Shown one piece after another: positions 26,628 through 35,024 of a stretch of 61,222 bases of DNA. This DNA comes from XYA12-FULL-58-9 sp001798605 (GTDB taxonomy: Bacteria > Myxococcota > XYA12-FULL-58-9). Below the pieces are notes generated by a model, which worked only from the letters and a program-made list of their open reading frames with translations, was not told the origin of the DNA and made no database searches. Location: contig DAINMX010000008.1 in NCBI GenBank assembly GCA_036736205.1, forward strand, positions 1-61,222, read 5' to 3'. Each line of letters opens with the position of its first letter. The stretch's first letter is position 1. The position numbers and the translations under genes were made by a program.

Positions 26628-27602
26628 GGTGCGGGCGGCGTCGGCGAAGCTCTTGACGACCTCTGCCGCGGATAGGATCTCGTGGACGCCTGCTACGCTC
26701 TTGCCGGCCTGATAGTAGTCTTTGAAGCTGCTGCCGAGGGCATTGGCCCGTTTGAGCCGCCACATGGACTGCAGGGCGTATAGGGTGCGCACAACGCGCT
26801 TGGTGCGCTCATAGCGCAACAGACGCCGGGCGACGGGGCCTGCCCTCAGACCGAGCTTTTCGACTGTGGGGGTCTTGATGATCGAGCAGGGAATGCCGCT
26901 GAGTTTATCTGTCAGCGCAATGTCGTGCTCTTGGGCCTGCAAGATCGCTTGCTTATAGTCATCGTGGGCGCTGCATTCGTAGGTCGCAATGAAACGCGTT
27001 CCCGCCTGAGCTCCTGCATAGCCGAGCTTGATCATTTGTGCGAAAGTCTGTGGATCGCCGACGCCACCTGCGCAAATGAGCGGCACCCCGAGATCGCCCA
27101 TCTCTTCGAGCAGGGCCTCAGGGGGCCGTGGCCCCGCGTGGCCACCGGCGCGGTTGTTTACGCAGATGAGCCCATGAACCCCGGCGTCGAGAGCTTTGAG
27201 TGCCCACTTGCGTTCCGTGACATCATGGAAAACCGTGCCACCCACTTCTTCGACCAAGCGTACGACCCAGCGTGGATTGCCAAGGGCGGTCACGAAGAAG
27301 CGGACGTTGCGTTCGAGGGCAGCATCGATCCAACCACGCATCTGCTTTTCAAAAGTGGAGATAGTCTTTTCGATGATGGCGTTGAAGCCCACGGGTTTGT
27401 TGGTGAGCTGATGGATGCGCCGCAAGCCATCCTCGAATTTGTATCCGTGGGCGAACACCAGCGACATCGGTTGAATGATGCCGATGCCGCCAGCTTCGCT
27501 CGCGGCCGCGACCAACTCGGGATTTGAACAGGGATACATCGGCCCGCAGATCAGTGGGACCTCTATGCCGAGCTTCTTGGTTAACAGGGTTTCGAGGGTC
27601 AT
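26583..27602 (-). CDS. Nitronate monooxygenase-like FMN-dependent oxidoreductase
   Basis: A 339-aa TIM-barrel flavoprotein of the nitronate monooxygenase / 2-nitropropane dioxygenase group. Visible family features: LGIEVPLICGPMYPCSNPEL at the N-terminus, NNRAGGHAGPRPPEAL, LICAGGVGDPQTFAQMIKLG and AGTRFIATYECSAHDDYKQA. FabK-type enoyl reductases are a closely related possibility, so the physiological substrate is open. Start at ATG 27602 (AGGAGAGG ten bases upstream). Its 3' end overlaps the convergent AraC-type gene, which makes these two unlikely to be co-regulated by one promoter. Confidence 0.88.
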   Translation of the reverse strand: MTLETLLTKKLGIEVPLICGPMYPCSNPELVAAASEAGGIGIIQPMSLVFAHGYKFEDGLRRIHQLTNKPVGFNAIIEKTISTFEKQMRGWIDAALERNVRFFVTALGNPRWVVRLVEEVGGTVFHDVTERKWALKALDAGVHGLICVNNRAGGHAGPRPPEALLEEMGDLGVPLICAGGVGDPQTFAQMIKLGYAGAQAGTRFIATYECSAHDDYKQAILQAQEHDIALTDKLSGIPCSIIKTPTVEKLGLRAGPVARRLLRYERTKRVVRTLYALQSMWRLKRANALGSSFKDYYQAGKSVAGVHEILSAAEVVKSFADAARTSADQRLGPQNRGRW

Positions 27603-27709
27603 CGTCCTCTCCTGATTGGCCAGCCACTTATAGTGGGATTGTCAGGAGTTTCAAACGGACAGTTCAGGCATTGTCGCGGACGCAGCGAACCGTCGTCCCC
27701 AGCGCGGTG

Positions 27710-28075
27710 TTACCCACAATTGCAGGAGTTGCCGCATCCACATGAATTTGAAACATTGGGGTTTTCAAACTTGAAACCGGTTCCATTGAGATCATCAACG
27801 AAATCAATCACTGTGCCGCTCAGTTGCTCGGCGCTGAATGGGTCGATGAACAACTTCACTCCGTGTTGCTCATCGACCAGGTCGTCCTCAAGGGGTGTCT
27901 CTGCGAAATCCAAGAGGTACTGTAGACCGGAACAGCCGCCACCTTTGACACCGACCCTTAGGGCCTGCCCCTGTGCACCTTCTAGCACCATCGCTTCTTT
28001 GACTTGATGCGCCGCCAACTCAGTGAGGATCACTGTGGTTGTGGTTGAGTTCTTCTCGACTACAGATGTGTCCAT
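27710..28075 (-). CDS. A-type iron-sulfur cluster carrier (IscA/ErpA family)
   Basis: ATG 28075 is chosen because GAGAGG sits eight bases upstream and the domain begins there; a longer frame to 28150 lacks support. The 121-aa product has a 20-residue leader, then LTELAAHQVKEAM, LRVGVKGGGCSGLQYLLDF and, at the C-terminus, the paired cysteines SCGCGNSCNCG. The three conserved cysteines of A-type carriers are present; the extra CNCG tail is slightly unusual. Such proteins receive [Fe-S] clusters from scaffold proteins and pass them to apo-enzymes. No isc or suf genes are within this window. Confidence 0.9.
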   Translation of the reverse strand: MDTSVVEKNSTTTTVILTELAAHQVKEAMVLEGAQGQALRVGVKGGGCSGLQYLLDFAETPLEDDLVDEQHGVKLFIDPFSAEQLSGTVIDFVDDLNGTGFKFENPNVSNSCGCGNSCNCG

Positions 28076-28326
28076 ACCAACCTCTCCTCTCGCCGCTCCT
28101 CGGGCAACTTCATCGGCTGGGAGGATAAGCACGATCGCGAAGGTCAGCAATGGCTTGACGGGCGCGATCGAAACTGTGGCAATCGGCTAGACACTAGCGT
28201 ACTTTGCGCGCATGACAGTGCCGCGAGCGAAATTCGAATGCCTGGCGGGATGTTGCAGCTTTGCATTGGAAGAAGCTGTCTATTCTTGTCTTGAATGTGA
28301 TCGTTTGACGCAGCATTGGAGGGATT

Positions 28327-29226
28327 GTGATCCGAGCCATCGTCGAAATTGCCCGCAACGAGCTTCTCACCGCTCTCAAGACCAAGCGGGCCGTCTGGGT
28401 GGGCGCCTTTTACGTGGCGTCGGCAGCGCTCGCTGGTTTTGTGTTGACCATCGTCATTCATAACATCGAGAGTATGCTGATGGATCCCTTGATGGCCCAA
28501 GGAATGTCAGCTGAGGAGGCAGCGTCTGCCATCTCCCTTAGCAGTGAGCAGAGCTTCGTGAAAATGCTCGCCTGGTTTCTCGATGTCGAGCCCGACCAAG
28601 TGGCCGATGTCTTCAGACAATCGGTTATTGCGCCGTTTTTCTTTTGGGGCTCATTGTCTTTTTTGCCATTTCTGATCTTCCTTACCAGTTTCGATCAGGT
28701 TGCGGCGGACCTGCAGTCTCGGGCCATCTGTTACAGCACCTTGCGAGCGTCGCGGACTGAGATTCTTTTGGGCAAGCTCAGCGCTCAGACGGCAATTTTC
28801 GTGTTGTTGACCATCATCGCTTCCCTCGTGTGGCTCGCCTTGGCTACGGCGTCGGTGTCGAGCTTCTCGGTTACCACGGGCCTTGCCGGTGTGGTCCGCA
28901 TGTTGTTTCTGCTGTTGCCCTTCGGGTTGTGTTACCTGGCGATCTCCACTTTCTGCTCGTCGGCATTTCGCCAGCCAATTGCCGCGTTGTTGGCTGCTTT
29001 TGGCATCATGATGTTCTTGTGGGCAATAGGTCTACTCGACAAGGTGCCTGTGGATCACGAACTCGGTCTCCTGCATTACGGGAAGTATCTGAGCCCTTCG
29101 GCCTACGAAGACGGGCTGTGGCTCGCGGGTTATTGGGACCCGTTGGTGAGCAGTATTGCCTATCTCTTGTTTGCTGCGGCGTTCACCTCGGGTGCGGCGT
29201 TGATTTTGCGGAGGCGCGACCTATGA
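28327..29226 (+). CDS. ABC-2 type transporter permease
   Basis: GTG 28327 preceded by TTGGAGGGATT. The 299-aa product has about six transmembrane helices, for example FYVASAALAGFVLTIVIHN near the N-terminus and FFFWGSLSFLPFLIFLTSF in the middle, with the domain layout of ABC-2 membrane proteins. It overlaps the following ATPase gene by ATGA, so the two form one exporter. The substrate is unknown. Confidence 0.87.
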   Translation: MIRAIVEIARNELLTALKTKRAVWVGAFYVASAALAGFVLTIVIHNIESMLMDPLMAQGMSAEEAASAISLSSEQSFVKMLAWFLDVEPDQVADVFRQSVIAPFFFWGSLSFLPFLIFLTSFDQVAADLQSRAICYSTLRASRTEILLGKLSAQTAIFVLLTIIASLVWLALATASVSSFSVTTGLAGVVRMLFLLLPFGLCYLAISTFCSSAFRQPIAALLAAFGIMMFLWAIGLLDKVPVDHELGLLHYGKYLSPSAYEDGLWLAGYWDPLVSSIAYLLFAAAFTSGAALILRRRDL

Positions 29227-30146
29227 GCTCCAAAGTGATCGAGATCGAAGGGCTGCGCAAGACTTACGGCTCTGTCGTGGCGGTTGAGGGTATGAGTCTG
29301 ACCGTGTCGCGAGGCTCATTGTTTGGTTTGTTGGGGCCCAATGGGGCAGGCAAGAGCACGACCTTTGGTATCTGTTGTGGATGGCTGAGGCCCACAGCTG
29401 GCAGCGCAGCCATTTTGGGGACCCGTTGCGGCGAGCTTCATCGACTGCGCGGCAAGGTCTCCGCACTACCGCAGGACGCGATGTTTCCCCGCCAGATCCC
29501 CGTTCGGTCGCAGCTCATTCATTACGGGCGTCTAGCCGGGTTGGGTGTCGATGATGCCAACAGTGAGGCAGAGCGCGCCCTCGAGTTGGTGGGACTTGTC
29601 GATGTCGCACGACGGCGAGGCATCGAGTTGTCCCACGGCATGCTCAAGAGAGTGGGACTTGCGCAAGCGCTCGTGGGCAAACCGGAGGTTGTCTTTCTCG
29701 ATGAGCCGACTGCAGGATTGGATCCGGCCAGCGCCCGTCAGATCAAGGACGTGATCGCTGGCTTGGTGCCAGAGGCAACGGTTGTTTTTTCGAGCCACAA
29801 CCTCGCAGAGGTGCAGGAGATCTGCACCGATGGTGCAATTCTCGACCACGGGCGGGTGGTGGTCCAAGGCACCATCGACGATCTGACTCGCCGCGGTGCC
29901 GAGATTGCCATCGAGTATCGCAAAGGTGCCACCCTACCCAACGAGGCTTTGAACTCAACTTTTGGAGCGGAGCACGTGAAGGTCGACGGGGGGATCATTC
30001 GCATCACTTTTCCCGCCGAGCGGGACGTGGCGGAGGTGATTGGTGAGGCGATGCGGGTGGTACTCGAGGCCGAGGTTCCGGTTCTTGCGGTCAATCGCGG
30101 CACGAGCTTGGAGACCGCCTTTCTCGAGATCACCGGCAAAGACTGA
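29223..30146 (+). CDS. ABC transporter ATP-binding protein
   Basis: Start ATG 29223, overlapping the permease stop. The 307-aa protein has Walker A GPNGAGKST, a signature region ELSHGMLKRVGLAQAL (LSHGM in place of LSGGQ), Walker B VVFLDEPTAGLDP and the switch His in VVFSSHNLAEV. The C-terminal 90 residues are a domain frequently found in ABC-2 ATPases. It powers the neighbouring permease at the inner face of the cytoplasmic membrane. An upstream frame extends the open frame to 28830 but only as a shadow of the permease gene. Confidence 0.93.
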   Translation: MSSKVIEIEGLRKTYGSVVAVEGMSLTVSRGSLFGLLGPNGAGKSTTFGICCGWLRPTAGSAAILGTRCGELHRLRGKVSALPQDAMFPRQIPVRSQLIHYGRLAGLGVDDANSEAERALELVGLVDVARRRGIELSHGMLKRVGLAQALVGKPEVVFLDEPTAGLDPASARQIKDVIAGLVPEATVVFSSHNLAEVQEICTDGAILDHGRVVVQGTIDDLTRRGAEIAIEYRKGATLPNEALNSTFGAEHVKVDGGIIRITFPAERDVAEVIGEAMRVVLEAEVPVLAVNRGTSLETAFLEITGKD

Positions 30147-30162
30147 ACGCAATAGTTCCGGA

Positions 30163-31656
30163 TCAGAAAGCCACGCCGGCGGTCACGAAGCCGCCAAACA
30201 TCGTGTCTGCAAAGCTCACGTCTTGATAGGGCTCGCGTACGCCCTCGAGAGTGGTCGATCCAGTGTAGGCTGTTGACCACTGTTCAAAACGACCCATTGC
30301 AGTGATCTCAAACGGATCGATGAACAAACGTAGGCCACCCTCTGCGCGGAAGCCGAGGCCACCGTCCTGCTCGCCCAGTCGCTTGAGCTTGCCCGATGCC
30401 GTAACCAATGGCGTCACGTGGCCGCCCACCAACAAGGCCAGCTCCTCGATGAACGGAATGGTGAAGGTGCCGCCAGCGTAAGGACCGGCGTATCGCGTTC
30501 CGGGGAATGCTCCCTGCTTGAGCGGGAAGATGAACACGCCGTAACCGAGATTGAGTACAAAGTCTGGTGCGGTTCTGGAATCCCAGAAGACAATACGGAA
30601 AGAGAGGCCACCGTTGGCACCAATGATATCGCTGCTCACGGCCTCTTGGGTCTCCTCGTCGACGATTGTTTCGACTCGCATGTATTGCGCTTCGCCATGG
30701 ATCCCAAGCCCTTCGATGACGTCACCGACGCCGCCGATGGCCATGGGAAAGAAGCTGAGGCGGAGAAAGCCTCCGGGCAACGGTCCTTCGTACGCCGGGG
30801 GGGTGGCATCCTTGGCCGTGATCTCGGCATTTCGGCTCAATGCAATTCCACCGATACCCACGTGCAGAGCGGGACGCCAACGTTTTCGTTTCCGTGTCAT
30901 GGTAGGCTCGCTCACTGAGATCGACGATGTTTCCATGACACTGGGGGTCAGGTTGGCGAGCACGGGTGGCTCCTCTACTGGGGCCGGCGCTGGCGCAGGT
31001 TCCTCGGTAATGGGGGTGAGCTCGGCATCCGCGGAGGCTGCGATCGCGACCGCGTCCGCGTTTTCGACAGCGCTAGGCGCATCGACAGGTGGGGGTGGTG
31101 CTGGGGGCTCAGGCGGAGATTCTTCGGCGACGGGCTCCTCTGCCGGGGTTGGCGGCTCGGCCAACATGGTGAGTGCCTTCTGCAGATCGTCGAGTATGGT
31201 GCCGGCGACAACCGCGTTGATATTGGCACCCTTGAGCTCATATCGGTTGGTGAAAACAACATCACCGCTCGATACCTCTATGAGAGTCACGAGGGCGAAG
31301 TTCACTTTCTTCTTCTTCTTCCCCACCTGCTGCTTCTCCATCTGTCCTTCGATGAACAGCACGTGGGTGATCCCCGCCTCGGTGCCAGCCTCTACGACGG
31401 ACTCCTGGGCGTCGACAGCCTTCCCCTTGATGCCCGCTCGTTTTGCCGCCTTTTTGTAGGCGGGGTAGGGGACCACCTTGGACTCTTTCTTGAGTGGTTT
31501 CTCGATCTGCTTGCGGACCTGTGCCTTCAGATTTGGGCCACCCTTGGCGCGGGTCGTTATGATGACCATCGACCTTTCTGGGGTATCCTGAGCGAAGGAG
31601 ACCGCTGGGATGAAGAGGCTGAGTAGAAATGAGAATGTGGCCGCCTTGGCTATCAT
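30163..31656 (-). CDS. Secreted protein with a C-terminal outer-membrane-barrel-like region
   Basis: ATG 31656 has GGAGG seven bases upstream and is followed by a clear signal peptide (MIAKAATFSFLLSLFIPAV with SFAQ). The 497-aa product has an N-terminal domain of about 150 residues that reads like the periplasmic half of a TonB-like or lipoprotein-type family (FALVTLIEVSSGDVVFTNRY), a Pro/Glu/Ala-rich linker of about 90 residues, and a C-terminal part with alternating hydrophobic and aromatic residues ending in FGGFVTAGVAF, as expected for a beta barrel. It is convergent with the ABC ATPase. The identity of the barrel is not known. Confidence 0.75.
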   Translation of the reverse strand: MIAKAATFSFLLSLFIPAVSFAQDTPERSMVIITTRAKGGPNLKAQVRKQIEKPLKKESKVVPYPAYKKAAKRAGIKGKAVDAQESVVEAGTEAGITHVLFIEGQMEKQQVGKKKKKVNFALVTLIEVSSGDVVFTNRYELKGANINAVVAGTILDDLQKALTMLAEPPTPAEEPVAEESPPEPPAPPPPVDAPSAVENADAVAIAASADAELTPITEEPAPAPAPVEEPPVLANLTPSVMETSSISVSEPTMTRKRKRWRPALHVGIGGIALSRNAEITAKDATPPAYEGPLPGGFLRLSFFPMAIGGVGDVIEGLGIHGEAQYMRVETIVDEETQEAVSSDIIGANGGLSFRIVFWDSRTAPDFVLNLGYGVFIFPLKQGAFPGTRYAGPYAGGTFTIPFIEELALLVGGHVTPLVTASGKLKRLGEQDGGLGFRAEGGLRLFIDPFEITAMGRFEQWSTAYTGSTTLEGVREPYQDVSFADTMFGGFVTAGVAF

Positions 31657-31746
31657 GGGTCCTCCATGTGGATCGTCAAAAACACTATACCGGCGAGAAC
31701 CTGTGCGGCGCAAAGTTTGTGCTCTTATGTAGGTGCCGGACATACC

Positions 31747-31772
31747 GATGGTTTTAAGGTTGCAAAACCATC
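31747..31772. promoter_or_regulatory. Perfect 9-base hairpin in the rpsB leader region
   Basis: GATGGTTTT (31747-31755) pairs with AAAACCATC (31764-31772) around an 8-base loop, about 155 bases before rpsB. It could be a leader element for ribosomal protein S2 autoregulation, or part of the promoter zone. No poly-T follows, so it is not an ordinary terminator. The rest of this intergenic region (31773-31925) has no gene. Confidence 0.35.
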
Positions 31773-31925
31773 AGCGCCTGTGTTAAACGGCCGATCCCCA
31801 TCCTACTGGTGACGGACACCATGTGGAGGGAATTCACACGCCCTGGCAGTTTGCCCAGAGAGTGCCCGGAATGGGTCACTGGGTGACAAAAGGTAGGGCG
31901 GAGGCAAAACTCTAAGGAGAGGTCT

Positions 31926-32789
31926 ATGGCCCAAATCACCATGCGAGAAATGCTCGAAGCCGGAGTTCACTTCGGGCACCAAACCAACCGTTGGAATCCA
32001 AAGATGAAGCCGTACATCTTTGGCGCGCGCAACGGCATCTACATTGTCGACCTACAAAAAACGGTGCCGCTCTTTGCTCGAGCGTACGACTTCCTTGTGA
32101 CCACGGTCGCCAACGGCGGCAAGGTCCTCTTTGTTGGCACAAAGAAGCAAGCGCAGGACATCATTCAAGAGCAAGCCCTGCGTGGTGGACAGTTCTTCGT
32201 CAACAATCGTTGGCTCGGCGGAACGCTTACCAACTATCGCACCATCAAGGCGAGTATCGACAGGCTTCGTGCAATCGACAAGATGGAAACCGACGGCACC
32301 TTCGACAAGTTGTTGAAAAAAGAAGTGCTGCGCCTGACTCGTGAGCGCGCCAAGCTCGAGAGAAATCTCGGCGGTATCAAAGACATGGGCAAGCTGCCGG
32401 GGGCGGTGTTCGTGGTTGACACCCGCAAGGAGCACATCGCTGTGGCAGAAGCCCGCAAGCTCGGCGTTCCCGTCGTTGCTGTCGTCGATACAAACTGTGA
32501 CCCTGACGACATTGATTTCGTCATACCCGGCAACGATGACGCCATTCGCGCCATTCGCATATTTGTATCCGCGGCCGCGGACGCATGTCTCGAAGGCCAG
32601 GGAATGTGGGAGAAGAAGATGGTCTCCCAGAAAGAAGACGACAAAGCCAATAGGGACAGCCGGCCACCAGCAGGAACGCCTCGCGAGACGCCAGAGCGTA
32701 TCGGCGGTCCCAAAGTGGAGATCGTGCGTGCTCCGGGTGCCGAAGAGGTCGATAAGAAAGAGGAAGCATCGCCTCCAGCCCAACCGTAG
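31926..32789 (+). CDS. rpsB: 30S ribosomal protein S2
   Basis: ATG 31926 with AAGGAGAGG seven bases upstream. The 287-aa product matches S2 throughout: MREMLEAGVHFGHQTNRWNP, YIFGARNGIYIVDLQKT, FVNNRWLGGTLTNYRTI and KLGVPVVAVVDTNCDPDDID. A C-terminal extension of about 50 residues rich in Pro, Glu and Lys goes beyond the core family. S2 binds the head of the 30S subunit together with S1. It is followed by tsf, the near-universal rpsB-tsf pair. Confidence 0.98.
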   Translation: MAQITMREMLEAGVHFGHQTNRWNPKMKPYIFGARNGIYIVDLQKTVPLFARAYDFLVTTVANGGKVLFVGTKKQAQDIIQEQALRGGQFFVNNRWLGGTLTNYRTIKASIDRLRAIDKMETDGTFDKLLKKEVLRLTRERAKLERNLGGIKDMGKLPGAVFVVDTRKEHIAVAEARKLGVPVVAVVDTNCDPDDIDFVIPGNDDAIRAIRIFVSAAADACLEGQGMWEKKMVSQKEDDKANRDSRPPAGTPRETPERIGGPKVEIVRAPGAEEVDKKEEASPPAQP

Positions 32790-32858
32790 CAGAACAAACA
32801 TTCACGCAAACGTTATCAGAGAACACGTTCGGCGACGCCGAGCAATGTAGGAGCTGAG

Positions 32859-33515
32859 ATGCAAGTCAGCGCAAGACAGGTACAAGAGCTACGCTCCAAA
32901 ACTGGAGCGGGAATCATGGACTGCAAAAAGGCCCTTGCGGAGGGAGATGGCGACGTTGACAAAGCCATCGAATATCTGCGCAAGAAGGGCCTTTCGGCTG
33001 CCGCAAAAAAAGCAGGCCGAATTGCCAGTGAGGGCATTGTCGACAGTTACATCCATTCAGGTGGCAAGATCGGTGTCTTGGTCGAAGTCAATTCCGAGAC
33101 CGACTTTGTCGCTCGCAACGCGGATTTCAAACAGTTCGTGCACGACGTTGCGATGCATATCGCCGCGACCGGGCCCACATATGTCTCCCGTGACGAGGTG
33201 CCCGCAGACGTCGTGGCCAAGGAGAAGGAAATCCTTTCGGCGCAGATCGCCGAAGAGGGCAAGCCCGAGCATGTCGTCGAGAAGATCGTCGAGGGCCGGT
33301 TGAACAAGAAGTTCTTCCAGGAGATTTGTCTTCTTGAGCAACCCTTTGTCAAAGAGGCAGAGAAGACCATTGAGCAGGTGCTCAACGAGCTGGTGGCAAA
33401 GATTGGCGAGAAAATTTCGATTCGTCGTTTTGCGCGCTTCCAACTCGGCGAAGGTCTCGAGAAACGCAGTGAGGATTTTGCTGCTGAAGTTGCAAAGGCG
33501 ACCAAAGCCGATTGA
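32859..33515 (+). CDS. tsf: Translation elongation factor Ts
   Basis: ATG 32859 with GTAGGAG upstream. The 218-aa protein has the EF-Ts hallmarks: LRSKTGAGIMDCKKAL at the N-terminal domain, GKIGVLVEVNSETDFVARN in the core and, later, EICLLEQPFVK. It is shorter than the E. coli protein (about 280 aa) but similar to the short forms of many other bacteria. It exchanges GDP for GTP on EF-Tu. It lies 69 bases after rpsB; a small hairpin (TTGGGC-AGTC-GCCCAA, 33572-33587) follows without a T tract. Confidence 0.97.
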   Translation: MQVSARQVQELRSKTGAGIMDCKKALAEGDGDVDKAIEYLRKKGLSAAAKKAGRIASEGIVDSYIHSGGKIGVLVEVNSETDFVARNADFKQFVHDVAMHIAATGPTYVSRDEVPADVVAKEKEILSAQIAEEGKPEHVVEKIVEGRLNKKFFQEICLLEQPFVKEAEKTIEQVLNELVAKIGEKISIRRFARFQLGEGLEKRSEDFAAEVAKATKAD

Positions 33516-33614
33516 TCTTTCTGGCGGCGCGGCCCGGCGATCTGTCGCTGGCCCATCCGTTTCCTCCTCCGTTGGGCAGTCGCCCAATTGGGATCGACCG
33601 TTGGTGGCTTGCTG

Positions 33615-34019
33615 TCACTCGTTGGCGACGGCGTCCACCCAGCCCTCGATCCGATCAGCCAAACGTTCCGCCTGCTCGTCGGAGAGGCTCCTCACCGCCT
33701 GGAGTATACGGCGTTCCGTGGGGGAGAGCGTTACCGGTGGGTCTGTCCTCGTCGCGTAGCAAACGATGGATTCCCGCAGCCACTGCGGTGCGCGTTGTGC
33801 ATATGCCAGTCGTTGAACGAATTCGACATCATCAATGCCAAAGAGACGGCAGAGTTTGAACGTCACGTCGGACGATGGCTGAGAAAGCTTCAGCTCCCAT
33901 TGGCCGATATAGCCGGGGGAGACACTCAATGTTTTCGCGAGGGCACGCTGGCTGAGTTTGTTCTGTCTTCGCAGCGCCTTGACCAAGTCGGCGAAGTGTT
34001 TGAAGTGGCGTACGTCCAT
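33615..34019 (-). CDS. Xre-family transcriptional regulator
   Basis: A 134-aa protein with an N-terminal helix-turn-helix typical of the Xre/Cro group (LVKALRRQNKLSQRALAKTL, VSPGYIGQWELKLSQP) at residues 12-55. The C-terminal half is helical (PTERRILQAVRSLSDEQAERL) and may mediate dimerisation. It is convergent with tsf and has no coding partner on the same strand. Targets are unknown. Confidence 0.8.
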   Translation of the reverse strand: MDVRHFKHFADLVKALRRQNKLSQRALAKTLSVSPGYIGQWELKLSQPSSDVTFKLCRLFGIDDVEFVQRLAYAQRAPQWLRESIVCYATRTDPPVTLSPTERRILQAVRSLSDEQAERLADRIEGWVDAVANE

Positions 34020-34114
34020 GATAGTTTATATAAACATTAAGCGATGCCCGGCAACCCCGTAGTGACTCAATGACTCAGGTGGAATCGGGGTCAGTGGTCG
34101 GATAGTGTTTCTTG

Positions 34115-35017
34115 ATGCTACGCACCAGTGTGCTTCTCGGCGTCGCGGCGTCACTTGCCTGCACCACTCCTTGCGATGATTTGAAGTCTCGTGCCCACGA
34201 ATGCCGTGCGAGTCCGGGAAGGTATGTGGACGACCAAGAATCAGTATGCACTGAGGTGCGTGGGGAGCTGCAGGCCGATTTTGACTCTTTTGCCGCGTGT
34301 GTCGAAGAGAGCCCGTGCGACGACAACGCCCGAATCGATCGATGCCAACAGCAGACGTTGGGCGAAGTCACCTATTGTGTTCGTTTCAAGTTGTGGGCCG
34401 CAGCGTGCGGGCTCGAGCCGATTGGAGTTGAGGACGACTGCGCGGCTCTTAGCGAAGGGATGTTCGGTGAAGGTTTCGCCCGGTGGGTCGCGTGCGTGAC
34501 AGATGATGCGTGCCCCAGAGGTGACGACGACTCACGTTACGAGCAATGCCAAGAGGGCATCGTTCCGAGCACCGTTACCGATCTTTTCGATGCCTGCGTC
34601 GTCATCATGCAATGGAGCGAGCAGTGTGCAGGCAACGGCTTCGAGCCGTTTGTCGTGCATGAAATGGGATTGGCACAGTGTCTGGCCGAGGGCGAGATTT
34701 TCACCGCCTCAGCTTACCTCGAGTACGCATATTGTCTCGAGGGGATTGCATGCGATGACATCGCAGGAAGACTCGATTGTCTGTTGCGGCTCGAGCTGAT
34801 CGATCCGAGCCCAGTCATTGCGCCCTGCGAGCGTTTGATTGCATTTTCCGACTCCTGCGGCAGCGACCTCGGCGGCGGCAGCATTGATGTCTGCGCTCGC
34901 CTCTTCGCGCGGTTTGTGCCCGCGAGTGTCGATGCCTTTGTCTCTTGCGTCGAGCAGTTGCCCTGCGGCGATGCGGACGTTGCAGTTGTCTGTGCCCCCC
35001 GGCTCCAGCTCGAATAA
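34115..35017 (+). CDS. Cys-rich lipoprotein with repeated units
   Basis: ATG 34115 (a TTG three bases earlier is possible). The 300-aa product has a lipoprotein signal (MLRTSVLLGVAASLACTTPC) and about four imperfect repeats, each near 70-80 residues, with the pattern (FxxCVE/VACV) ... PC ... C. Cysteines number over 20 and are presumably disulfide-bonded in the periplasm or outside the cell. I do not recognise a named domain; such Cys-rich lipoproteins are common in Myxococcota genomes. It converges on the histidine kinase gene. Confidence 0.7.
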   Translation: MLRTSVLLGVAASLACTTPCDDLKSRAHECRASPGRYVDDQESVCTEVRGELQADFDSFAACVEESPCDDNARIDRCQQQTLGEVTYCVRFKLWAAACGLEPIGVEDDCAALSEGMFGEGFARWVACVTDDACPRGDDDSRYEQCQEGIVPSTVTDLFDACVVIMQWSEQCAGNGFEPFVVHEMGLAQCLAEGEIFTASAYLEYAYCLEGIACDDIAGRLDCLLRLELIDPSPVIAPCERLIAFSDSCGSDLGGGSIDVCARLFARFVPASVDAFVSCVEQLPCGDADVAVVCAPRLQLE

Positions 35018-35024
35018 GTCAGCG

